In this document: piece after piece, positions 1 to 9,277 of the stretch
Position numbering within the stretch: position 1 is the stretch's first letter
Layout: every line of letters starts with the position of its first letter
From: Saccoglossus kowalevskii
Taxonomy: Eukaryota; Hemichordata; Enteropneusta; Harrimaniidae
Direction: 5' to 3'
DNA length: 20,903 bases
NCBI RefSeq assembly: GCF_000003605.2
Contig: NW_003136832.1
Location: forward strand, 141,655-162,557
The notes under the pieces: model-generated
What the model was told of the DNA's origin: nothing
Seen by the model: only the letters and a program-made list of their open reading frames with translations
Databases searched by the model: none
Position numbers and translations under genes: made by a program

Positions 1-24
1 GCAGGTGACGACTCTCCCGCTTTA
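1..24. mobile_element. Probable truncated end of a TTAA-type inverted-repeat element
   Basis: Read on the minus strand, this edge sequence (TTAAAGCGGGAGAGTCGTC) resembles the terminus of the TTAA-flanked element in intron 10 (TTAAAGGGCGGCAGTCGTC). Only one terminus is inside the window, so this is a guess from about 20 bases. Confidence 0.35.
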
Positions 25-1083
25 AGGAAATTACTTTGCAATTTGTTTTCCGGCTAAAATTCGCAGTTTTCGATTAATTTTCGCGAAGTGCTTTCTGATT
101 GGCCGAGACTGTCATGTATATTTAATGAGTTCCATTCCTTGCGTTGGTCCTTCTCGTGTTTTCAGCAAATAAAAGACGCATAGATCATTGCATTGCACTA
201 CATTTGTGAAGCTCATTCATCTGGGAGCATTATGTTGTTTGCCCGGAATTTCCATTTAACAACACATAAAGGAAGTTTAACATTTTTATTTCTATTTTAG
301 TCATTAAAATGAACAAAACCTCCTATTTGTTTTCAATTAATAGTTCAACTATGCTCTCAATCGTTTTCAAGTGTTCTTCGGGGTTTTTGTTCATAAGGTG
401 CGATTTCAAGCAAGCAATCCGTATGATGTACAAGCGGATACTTCAAAGGAGAGTTATCCACTACCGTTCGAAATATGAATGACAGACACTTCAAACATTC
501 ATTGTTGAATTCCACGATGTTGAAATGACTAGTCCTTATTCTTTTGAGTGTTAAATCAAATCATAAATTTAACAAAACCTACCTTGACATTTTCTAAGGT
601 AGTAATATAAACGACAAATTACCTTCAAAACAGACTCTTCTCCCATACCAATGTTAACATGACTATGAGCTATCCAGAGTTTTTTTTATATTTCACAATA
701 TTTCTATACAATTATTATCAATGGATCGTTTTGGTAATCTCGGGAACAAAACATATTCAACTCAGTAAAACTTCCGGATCAAGACGCAGCAAATGTTCAC
801 AGCATGAATTGGACCATTATTATTATGTAGTGACTAGTGTATGTTTTTGATGTATCTTGACTTAGCTTCTTGCCATGGGAAGGTGTAAGTGCTTTCGCTA
901 TTCCCATGAAGAAGTGGTGAATTTTAACAACAATCAATGGACGATGATGTGTTTTTTGTAGTTTGATTGAAACTTAACAAATCAAACATAACATAAATAT
1001 TACCACTCACTTCAAGTATCCTTGTATGTGCTATATGGAGATAATGTAAATCGCGGTAAATAGCTAATTTGTCTGAAATACAC
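25..1083. other. No gene recognised
   Basis: AT-rich sequence. A short frame at 659-850 has no recognisable family motif. An inverted CCAAT (gattggcc) near 98 and a tatatttaat box near 117 could be promoter-like but have no coding sequence after them. The 133-codon minus-strand frame at 924-1325 overlaps repeat termini and looks like a chance frame. Confidence 0.5.
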
Positions 1084-1220
1084 TTAAAGCGCGGTGGAGG
1101 TCGCGCAGCGCGTGTTCGAATTTCATGTAAATAAAAAATGTATTTTACACGCGTTGTATACGTCGCTATGAGTCCCATAACGAACAGGACGCGGCACGAT
1201 GACTGCCGCCCTGTCATTAA
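1084..1220. mobile_element. Degenerate MITE with TTAA ends, related to the intron 10 element
   Basis: The left end, TTAAAGCGCGG with ggaggtcgcgcagcgcg following, and the right end (gcacgatgactgccgccct, then gtcaTTAA) are inverted copies of each other and of the 15434-15673 terminus. The right TTAA is displaced by four bases, so the element is decayed or the boundary is wrong. The interior does not match the intron 10 copy. It encodes nothing. Confidence 0.45.
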
Positions 1221-3017
1221 ACATGTTTGAAAAAAAGGACATCTAATTCCTTTTTTAGAACGATAAGAATCTTGGGAATATTCATCGCCCATTGAAATCC
1301 TGTTTAAATGAACCTTATTTTTCAACTGGTGATGATTAACTTCCCCTCAATCATATGGAGTTCCAGCATTCTTGGTAACATCACTTAATGAAGGCGATAC
1401 TATGAATTTATACGTTTATAAGATGGTCCAATGTTGTATTTCTGCTAATTGCTCTGCGCATGATGAACTCTGACTCTTCAAAATAATTCTCAAAAGTACC
1501 TTAATTCTAGCTATACAAACATAAAAAAATAAATATTCCAATTAGATAAAATCGAATACATGAAATTTGAAGATAACGATAAAAATTCGACATTCAATAA
1601 AAAAGAAGGTACATGTCAAAACTGGCCGCATGGTGGCGTCATATTTCAAGATTTGCCTGAATCGAGTTGAAACCGTTGAAATAAAATCTCGACGTGATAT
1701 GCTGTGCTCATTTCACCACGAAGTATATATTATTCGAGCATTAATTCTAAGTAAATATTAAGCATATAAATATACCAAGAAAAAGACTAATAAAAGGTAA
1801 ACAAATATTTAATAAACTAGCTGGTCAGATCACTTCAAGTGCAACTTCAATTAACAGTTTTTATTTTCTACTCCATATACCATTATACTACATAATGGAT
1901 TATACATTATACATCATTCTTAAATAGGAATAAATACAAATATATAATAGTTATTCTCAATTCTATTTACTTTAGTGAGATGATATAATGAAATGGGTGA
2001 AGTGGAAGTATGCGGATTAGTGGATTGGGTGAGATTGGAATAGTGTAAATCCATTTCTCGAGAGAATGTTAAGAAAATGTGTATTTTTCTTAAAATATCG
2101 TCTACTACTATATTTACAAAATGTTGAAAATAATAACAAATTTCTGCTTGTTATGTAATATTGCAAAGTGCCTTATTTAGAAACGCATCATTCGATATAG
2201 TTTGCTTGTAAGCACTTTAAAATGTAATTCGGGTGCAGTCACTTGTTTGTCACACAGCTCATGATAACAACTGCTAATGATAACAGATCAAACACGTGCT
2301 CGAACTACAATATTTCCAGTCAGTTCTGTTCTTGTGCGACTGTCCCAGCAATATTGTATAGTTCCACACGTGATCCTTTCACTAAGACACATTGCCATGG
2401 ATACTCTTTTATTGCATGATGTTACATTCGAGAATCGCAACTAAAATACAAATTATGATTACTTCATCAATTGATATAAGGGTAAAAACAAAAATGTAAA
2501 ATTTTTGAAAAAAAATTACTTGGCCGTCATTGGCCATGGAGCATACACGCTTTATAAAATGTGGTACATGAAAAACCGCCAAAAAAACATTGCAGTCAAA
2601 AACACTTTCAAAAATTGTTTTCATATACAAGTATTTTTGAGCATGGAAAACCTATCAATATATTTACCTATAAATACTTTAAATGTTTACACTACCAGAT
2701 TGTTTGGAAACTGTTTTTGGAAACATTTAATGTGTTTAATTTAAAATACTTAAAGTAGGGACACAAGTGTAGTTTAATTTTATAGTATAGTGTTTGGGAA
2801 AATATTTGGGCCACGCGTATTGAAGTTAAAAGCAATACTATTCTCTATAAAGATGCGATATTGAACAAAATACATTTGAACATGCTCAAAAAATGCTCGA
2901 AGTCATCCGTAATTGCTCTTTTAAACGCTTTGTCACTACTGCGATGCGTCTTTGTACTGTGATCTGAAAAGTAAGATTTTATTGACACGTATTATGCTTT
3001 ATATACATAATATACAT
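1221..3017. other. No gene recognised
   Basis: AT-rich, with short frames on both strands (for example 1567-1761, 2409-2630 and 2505-2744) that overlap each other and show no domain, transmembrane pattern or splice logic. I see no RNA gene here. Confidence 0.5.
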
Positions 3018-3310
3018 AATGACCTTTATTGCTATCACGCAATGTCAACAACCAGCAGTTACCAGCATCATCATAAATATACCCGGAGTGAACAGTTGCA
3101 AAGCACAAGTGACCCTCACGCTGTCGTGAAAATTATGTCATCGAAAATCCTTAGGTATGTGAAATATTATTCTGAATATCTTGTCAGAGTTTAATGTTAT
3201 AAGTTTGTTATTTGGAGGTCCATACTGTCTATATATACTTCTATATTATCAGTTTTTTACGCTCGCAAACCGACGGTAACTGTATATGTTTGATGAACAT
3301 GTCATCTCAT
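3018..3310. repeat. Duplicated segment, copy A
   Basis: Aligns by eye with 4352-4671 over about 300 bp, including a 26-bp identical stretch beginning atcacgcaatgtcaac (3034-3059 here, 4369-4394 in copy B). Shared landmarks in the same order are aatatacccrg, a gtatgtraaatattatt segment, tactgtytatatata and a gactgtatatgt-like stretch. The copies differ by substitutions and indels. A frame in copy A ends SSKILRYVKYY and in copy B SSEDIGYVKYY. This may be a remnant of coding sequence or chance. Confidence 0.65.
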
Positions 3311-3424
3311 TAGGCTTACATTTCAAATGTAATGGTATCATTTTCTTTTCAAATATTTCATATTTGCTCCTCAAATCAATCAAAATGATTTATTACTCCG
3401 AAACGTGATGCTGAATTAATTTAA

Positions 3425-3836
3425 TTATAACAAAATAACATACATTAGTAAAATCAATAGCCTTGTATTACATAATGTTACGTGCCGGGAATATATCATT
3501 ACGACATCTGTGACGGACGCTGCTCCAGTTGTATCGATTGATTTCAAGTTTGGACATTCATTGCATGCTTTGTTTTTTGTCCATTTTTTGAAAAAACAAA
3601 TAACGTCCCGCATGTTTGTACATTCTCCGGCAGCATGTAGGCTCATATCGACATCAACATCGTAATCCATCTAGAATTAAATACATAAATGTCGGCGTTC
3701 AGCTATCTCAAACGTATTTTTCATCCGTTGCAATAATGTCACCATCGATCAAAACACTGTTGTTGAAGTCGAAGTCGGAAAAATATATCAATTCTTCATC
3801 GTCGCTGAGGCACTCTTTCAAAAAATTATAAATTGA
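3425..3836 (-). pseudogene. Antisense coding-like remnant of unknown family
   Basis: Two adjacent minus-strand frames have more protein-like composition than their surroundings. The upstream one (3711-3836) is acidic (KECLSDDEELIYFSDFDF) and stops at 3708-3710. The downstream one (3425-3670) starts ATG GAT TAC and reads DYDVDVDMSLHAAGEC, then FFKKW and NKACNEC. A ctag acceptor lies right before the second ATG and a gt-like donor before the stop would leave a phase-compatible but very short (43-nt) intron. An acidic tail like this could be the end of a DNA-transposon transposase, but I cannot assign a family. Confidence 0.3.
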
Positions 3837-4351
3837 TCAAAACATATAAATTTTCTTGATTAACATAATTGCGTCTCGCAAATTGCGAGTTCGCACGTTG
3901 TTTACCTTATGCTTTGTTTAATAACGTATTGTAATTTAAATTTAGCACAGAAAGTGGGGCCGTTACGCAAACAAGCGTAAAAAGATTCAACATCACATCA
4001 TAAGAAAGAAAATACTAGAGTTTCCTATAATTCAATTATAGAGTATATTATATATCGATTAATATTCAACATCCTTTCCGCTGAAGCATAAAGTTTGCAA
4101 AAAAATGTTAAAAGTTTTCATCAAATAACCATTTATTTACATCAGTACTTTAAATCGAATTAAAAAAAAAATGTCTTCACAGTTAAGGATAGATCGTCAT
4201 CTCGATATATAACTGATAGATAACGTATCATCCGATCTATGATATTTGCTACAACATAACTGCCCCAGTGGTGATCAACAGACCTAGACGTTCGCAATAT
4301 AATTACTCATCAAGATATTGTCAGCTATATAATGCTATATAATTATGAGAT

Positions 4352-4671
4352 TAATGACTCTGATGTCCATCACGCAATGTCAACAACCAGCAGTGTTACC
4401 AGCGTCATATGAATATACCCAGGGTAAACATAAATAGCGTGGACATTACGCAAACTATTATACTAAATGCTATCGAGAAAATCATTTCATCCGAGGATAT
4501 TGGGTATGTAAAATATTATTTTGACCACCATGTCACTTTTCAATATTACAATTTGGTTATACGATGATTTATACTGTTTATATATATACATTCATATTTA
4601 TATTTTATCGGTTGTATAGGTTCAATGAAAAACGATGACTGTATATGTGCGGTGATCGTTTCATCTCAAAA
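4352..4671. repeat. Duplicated segment, copy B
   Basis: Partner of 3018-3310, about 1.3 kb further along in the same orientation. It keeps the same 26-bp core. A 56-codon frame from ATG 4409 (NSVDITQTIILNAIEK, then SSEDIGYVKYY) is open here but is interrupted in copy A, where the matching C-terminal frame is entered from a different upstream frame. Confidence 0.65.
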
Positions 4672-5952
4672 AGACATAATAATAAAATACTATATTTTAT
4701 TGTCCGGCCTCGTGACGACATGAGAAACCAGCCGATGAGTGAGCCGTGACCATATCATGCCCGGCCCTATTTGACTATATTTGGACATACATATACCTTC
4801 AAGTCATTTAAAACGGCGCGCAATGCGAACTGGTTCTCGTCTGCCATTGGTACATTGCTTTGCGTCAGGTAGCTGAAATCTAACGAGAGTACGCGCTCTG
4901 ATCGGGGTTCTGGTTCGGAAGAATAGCGTATTGTTGTTGGCGTTGTGTCAGAGAAAAAATAACATTAATTTAAAATTAATAAGCGAAATACTGAAACACC
5001 AGTAGCTTGGAGCAATTACATTTATATTTAATGAGGCCTATAACCTTATATGATAAGCTTGGGCGCTTCCGTCATACGACCTCGGGCCGCGAAGGTCGTA
5101 TCCGTTTCGTAAAATGTAATGCGTTTTTCTTGTGTCACCATTGTGTATGGTTATAGGCATCTTGAATTTTCAAGGTGAATGTTCCGGCGAAGCACTCCAC
5201 TGTCACCTTGAAGTATTTCATTTGGACTATGTGTATGTGACAATGCCCCCACAGTTTAAAATCAGTTTAACAACAGCCAATCATATAACTTCTTTCTTCA
5301 ACGCGCTTGGCCAAGCTATCAAAATCTTCGAGGCGGAGCTAATTCACCGCTCCACGTTGCTATTTAAGACGCGCATCACTCTATCATATATTTCTATGGA
5401 CTCTGCGCGAGCTGCTGTGCACTGATCAAAAAGCCGGTGAAAATAGCTAAAATCGAGAAAACAGCACAAACTTAACTTTGAAGAAACCCAACCAAATTTA
5501 AATATGTTGCATATGTAGGGGGTGACAACAACCATCCCAAAATACCGTTTTCTGAGAATTTATTGGCCTTTGTTTCACAATGATGGTTGCCAGGCGGTGA
5601 AAATGCCTGACCCGAGAATAAATGTCGCTGAGCACAGCTAAAGCTGTGTTGGCTTGGATGTCGAGGCGATACAGCCACAGGGAGCCCAGGAACTATAATC
5701 AACTGTAATAAGCAGTCTCTATGAGGGGGGGGGGGAGGGGTATCGGCTGGTATCTAGTGTAAGAAATAGACAAGGGATGAAGGCTCCAGCCAGCTCACAT
5801 TTTTAAACTCGAAAAAACAGACGAAAAAAATAAAAAATAAAATCTAAAAAAATACCAGGTTGAAGAATATTAGTTGCTCCTTCGAATTTCGCCAAAGCCT
5901 TACCTACATTTTACCGATATCTGCAGAATAAATCAAGAAAACTACACAAATT
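4672..5952. other. No gene recognised; higher-GC patches and hairpins
   Basis: Contains a hairpin at about 5073-5101 (ATACGACCT paired with AGGTCGTAT), a hairpin near 5634-5649 (CACAGCT-AA-AGCTGTG) and an 11-G run followed by A and four G at 5725-5740. Frames at 5132-5425 (+) and 5472-5702 (-) have no recognisable family. The GC-richer parts may be old repeats. Confidence 0.5.
5276..5370 (+). promoter_or_regulatory. Possible orphan core promoter (CCAAT and TATA-like)
   Basis: A gccaatca box at about 5276 is followed some 85 bp later by tatttaagacgcgc. That spacing and the GC step after the box look promoter-like, but no recognisable gene follows on either strand. Composition alone could give this. 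Confidence 0.2.
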
Positions 5953-6075
5953 GAATAGAATAGAATAGAATAGAATAGAATAGAATAGAATAGAATAGAA
6001 TAGAATAGAATAGAATAGAATAGAATAGAATAGAATAGAATAGAATAGAATAGAAGAATAGAATAGAATAGAATA
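5953..6075. repeat. (GAATA)n pentanucleotide microsatellite
   Basis: Twenty uninterrupted GAATA units (5953-6052), a partial GAA, then four more units. The long minus-strand frame across it (repeated FYSIL) is an artefact of the repeat. Confidence 0.98.
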
Positions 6076-7263
6076 AATTTTGAGTAGCAGTAAGTTGCGA
6101 AATTATTATTTAGTATACACATTTGACGAATTCTGAGATCCAATAACGGGCTTCTTACATATGCTATATACATTTTAAGATATTGTCGTATTGTCGTTAA
6201 AACCGTCACTATTCCAAAACTATCATATTGGCTTGTCACATCAATTGTAAACCACGTTTAATACATTAGTAATTTAGTAATTTGTAATTATATCACTAAT
6301 TAACCGTTTTAAAAATGTATTACTTGTTTCGTTACAATACTGATTGTTTATTATTCCGTGTCTGTGTAAAATGAAAGATCAAAACCGGTTCCTAGTAAAA
6401 TGGTCTGGTATTGTCTGCAATGTGATGTATTCTACATAGCAGTAAACTATCAACTGTCCAGACGATTAATTCAAAGTGCACCTTCAATATTCACCACCAT
6501 AGTTTGACACAGTCTTCGATATCATTATTGCCTGCTTATTAGCTCAAGGTAATTATATAAATTGTTCAATGCGTTTTGCCGCATTTGTTATTCAATTAAT
6601 AATACACCTAACCAATTCTTGCATACATCACCAGGCTGCTTTGTCATTGATAGAATGAAAGCGATATGAAGTAAGCTCCCCGGCTTTATTAGTTTTATGA
6701 AAAATGTAATTATAATAATATATGCGTAATTATTATCGACATAATTGTTTAATTTCCGTGTAAAAGGAAACCCCCGAAATAAATACAATATCAGTTGTGT
6801 GTCATTATATAATTTCGTCTTTATTAAAATGAAAAGAAAATATAATGACTTTCATGATAATTTTTACAGTATAAAATCTGTTCGATCTACTAACAAGTTA
6901 TTGACATATGCCACAGAATTAGCATTGTGGTGCAATACTTTTCAAAAATGTTTGGTTGTTATCATTAGAAAAAAAAATGAAAAAAAAATCCCAACCTCGA
7001 TCCGACAATTATTGACAAGTTTGAAGTATAGAAATGCGGGTAGCGCATAAGACATGATGGTACTGTGAAATGTGAGTAGAGATGGTGACGTCGCCAGAGG
7101 TGGGTATTAACTATGATGTAAATAAAAATAGACTGTCACGTACTTTGAAGGTTGTTTTCATTTATATTACGAAAATAACAAAATATCATGAAACTGAATG
7201 TAGCATTTGAAACACGTCAAAATGTCGACTTCACCCATACAACTATTTGTTTATTGATTAAAC
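6076..7263. other. No gene recognised
   Basis: Strongly AT-rich spacer. The frames at 6588-6788 (-) and 6745-7050 (+) are low-complexity, overlap in opposite directions and carry no motif. Confidence 0.5.
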
Positions 7264-7347
7264 TATGTAGATGTTTGTCTATTTACCTAATTATGCAAAT
7301 CTTTGTCTATTGACCTAATTATGCAGATTTGCGTATATTGATCTATA
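7264..7347. repeat. 28-bp minisatellite, three copies
   Basis: Units at 7264-7291, 7292-7319 and 7320-7347 share the frame tatgya.at...tgtctatt.acctaat. The first two are very similar and the third is more diverged. A partial fourth copy may precede them. Unit 2 contains a perfect POU octamer ATGCAAAT (7293-7300). Confidence 0.8.
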
Positions 7348-8471
7348 CAACTAATCATCCGCTGAGTCGTTCATTTGATTGTCTTAGTGATACAAGGACA
7401 ATCATGGAACGCTAAATACAATGAAGACTATTTATTAAATTGTAGGTCAATCGGGATTTTAAATTCCTTGTTCGTGAGTTCACCTAAAAGCATATTCTCC
7501 CAAAATAAAATATGTTAATTTGTCGCATCGTTACTGAATACCACGAGGGTTAGCGTAGGGTAGCGTTGATATATGCTGGTACCTCGACGGGTGACGTAAT
7601 CCATTCTCATACACATATCAGATTGCAGTTGATTTGTCACGTGTCTTTGACTAATTATTTGATCTGGCAAACTTCCATGTCGTTAATCTATTGCCGCGAA
7701 TTCGCTAAGTATGGAAAGTAAATGGAGAGGAGCGCAATACCGTTCATCGTGGTTATTTAACTGGTACAGTGGAGGGACTACGAGAAAAGGGAAATCCACA
7801 ACCAGGTGGGTGACGTCAGTTCATCATGTTTTTCAATGATTTGACGCTATGTATGAGGTGACTATACATGTCGTGAATGCTACACCGATGTAGATTACTT
7901 ACAAATGTATTTCGTCCGCACTAAGCTTTACTCACACTGTCATGAAATGAACATTTTGAGGTTACCTCAGCTTAAATGTGCATGTACAACAGGCACGATG
8001 TGATAGGGTGTGTCTTCTTTTGACATGAATGTGCACGATGCGCGAATCTCGCTGCTAGAAAATGCATCAGTTTGAAATAATACGAGCTTCGTTTGAAATT
8101 AGTAAATGTAAATTTACTAGTAAATACACCAGTAAATAACAGATGAGTCGCACCGATTTCCAAATCGTTGAAAAACAATTTCTGGGATAAAATCTGTCAA
8201 TGCATTTTACACTACAAATAATAGTTTCGTGAGTATTTGTATCGAATATCGCATTTTACATATTTCCAATAACATGTCACGGGTGAAACTGATATATGAT
8301 TCTATTGTACATTAAACTATCATTAAAAACCGCAATTAAGATAACGATGCAGTACACGTTTCTGAGCGATCGTAACCATTAAAATTATGTTTTGTAGTTA
8401 GACATGTTGTGAAAGTGACACAGTGAAAACAATCCTAGGAGCTATTCAAGTTTCAGGTGTAAAACTGTAAA
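7348..8471. other. Upstream region of the channel gene; no coding sequence recognised
   Basis: No supported gene. A full CRE-type site TGACGTCA is at 7811-7818, and a small imperfect repeat (gttagcgta, gggtagcgtt) lies near 7548-7568. The palindrome TTTACTAGTAAA lies near 8113-8124. Distance and function relative to the gene at 8873 are unknown. Confidence 0.4.
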
Positions 8472-8485
8472 ATGCAAATTTGCAT
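8472..8485. promoter_or_regulatory. Perfect 14-bp palindrome containing two POU octamers
   Basis: ATGCAAATTTGCAT is its own reverse complement and contains the octamer ATGCAAAT on both strands. It lies about 390 bp upstream of the exon 1 start codon. Octamer-binding POU factors are widespread in animals; use by this gene is an inference. Confidence 0.4.
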
Positions 8486-8826
8486 ACTCATTCAAGTACG
8501 ACGTATTGTATAGTCACTTATGGTAGAGTGGCTGTAATTTTCACATAAACAGGTCGTTATATTTTAAAATTTTGTATATTTTATTTTCAAATAAATTATA
8601 TGGAGATTCCGGTTACCCTTTCATAGTGAAGGTATATTTTACATTTGTTATTTATAGCCTTGCAAATGTTGCACAGCGCTTGGGAAAAATGCATTTCGCA
8701 CTTTTCTCAGTAATTGGAAGTTTGTTTAGTTTGTCTACTCGTGGTGGATTTTTGACGTTTTTACAGTATGTAGTAAGTTTTCATAAAACTACATTTACAT
8801 CTTAATTGTTGATGAAACGACATTTT

Positions 8827-8832
8827 TATAAA
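8827..8832 (+). promoter_or_regulatory. TATA-like box upstream of exon 1
   Basis: TATAAA (in tttttataaagc) lies about 40 bp before the start codon. If used, the 5' leader would be only about 15 nt, so a distal promoter with a spliced leader is equally possible. Confidence 0.2.
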
Positions 8833-8872
8833 GCAATAATCGGAAATAGTTTGTCTACCAAAAGCCGTTCAA

Positions 8873-9277
8873 ATGTCTCACGGTAAACGTATACCTTCGT
8901 GTTCTTGTTTACGTAGACCGGACGTGGGCGACAATGACGCTTTCACTTTATCAACGTTTTCCCAAGACAAGTCGGGACGGACAAACTCTGAAAATGAAAA
9001 AGATATTTCATTGAGTGAAGATAACAGCCAACACCTCGAGGGTGCGAAGAATGAAAACAAGCTCCAGCAGGCCGATGGTGAGACAGAACACTGGTACGGC
9101 ATAGTGAAAAACTTTGCCAATAGCACTACAGCCCATGGCTTATCTCATGTCGTCTCGTCGGTCTCTTGGTCTTCCAGGCTGGCTTGGACGATCATTCTTC
9201 TGGCTGCAGCCACGGCATTCATAACGCAGACCTTGATGCTAATCATACAGTATATGGAGTTTAACGTGAATACGAAG
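8873..9277 (+). CDS. Exon 1: cytoplasmic N-terminus and TM1 of the DEG/ENaC channel (residues 1-135)
   Basis: The tail of about 75 residues is polar and acidic, rich in Ser, Asp, Glu and Lys, with a short Cys-containing stretch (CSCLRR) near the start. It is followed by [13 protein letters not shown], which carries the conserved His-Gly gating motif of DEG/ENaC channels (residues 88-89), and then a hydrophobic helix at about 103-126 (TM1). An in-frame TAA at 8837-8839 lies 12 codons upstream with no ATG between, so 8873 is the first usable start on this exon. The Kozak context is weak (C at -3), and a spliced 5' leader cannot be excluded. The exon ends AAG|gtatta in phase 0. The reading frame runs eight codons past the donor before a stop; that extension is intronic. 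Confidence 0.92.

Noticed and set aside
924-1325. Minus-strand frame of 133 codons
   Set aside because: It spans the decayed MITE at 1084-1220, shows no domain, and its composition follows the repeat ends (RTRAARPPP). Treated as a chance frame.
5073-5101. GC-rich hairpin considered as an RNA gene or tRNA/5S-derived element
   Set aside because: Only a 9-bp stem; no tRNA A or B box and no 5S rRNA similarity seen.
5472-5702. Minus-strand frame with Pro- and Ser-rich translation
   Set aside because: No recognisable family, no splice context; lies in a GC-richer, hairpin-containing patch that may be an old repeat.
5904-6239. Minus-strand frame of 111 codons
   Set aside because: Almost entirely translation of the GAATA microsatellite (repeated FYSIL).
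8572-8805. Frame directly upstream of exon 1 that could be a 5' coding exon
   Set aside because: Hydrophobic, AT-driven composition without a family match; exon 1 already has an in-frame stop 12 codons upstream and a complete N-terminus.
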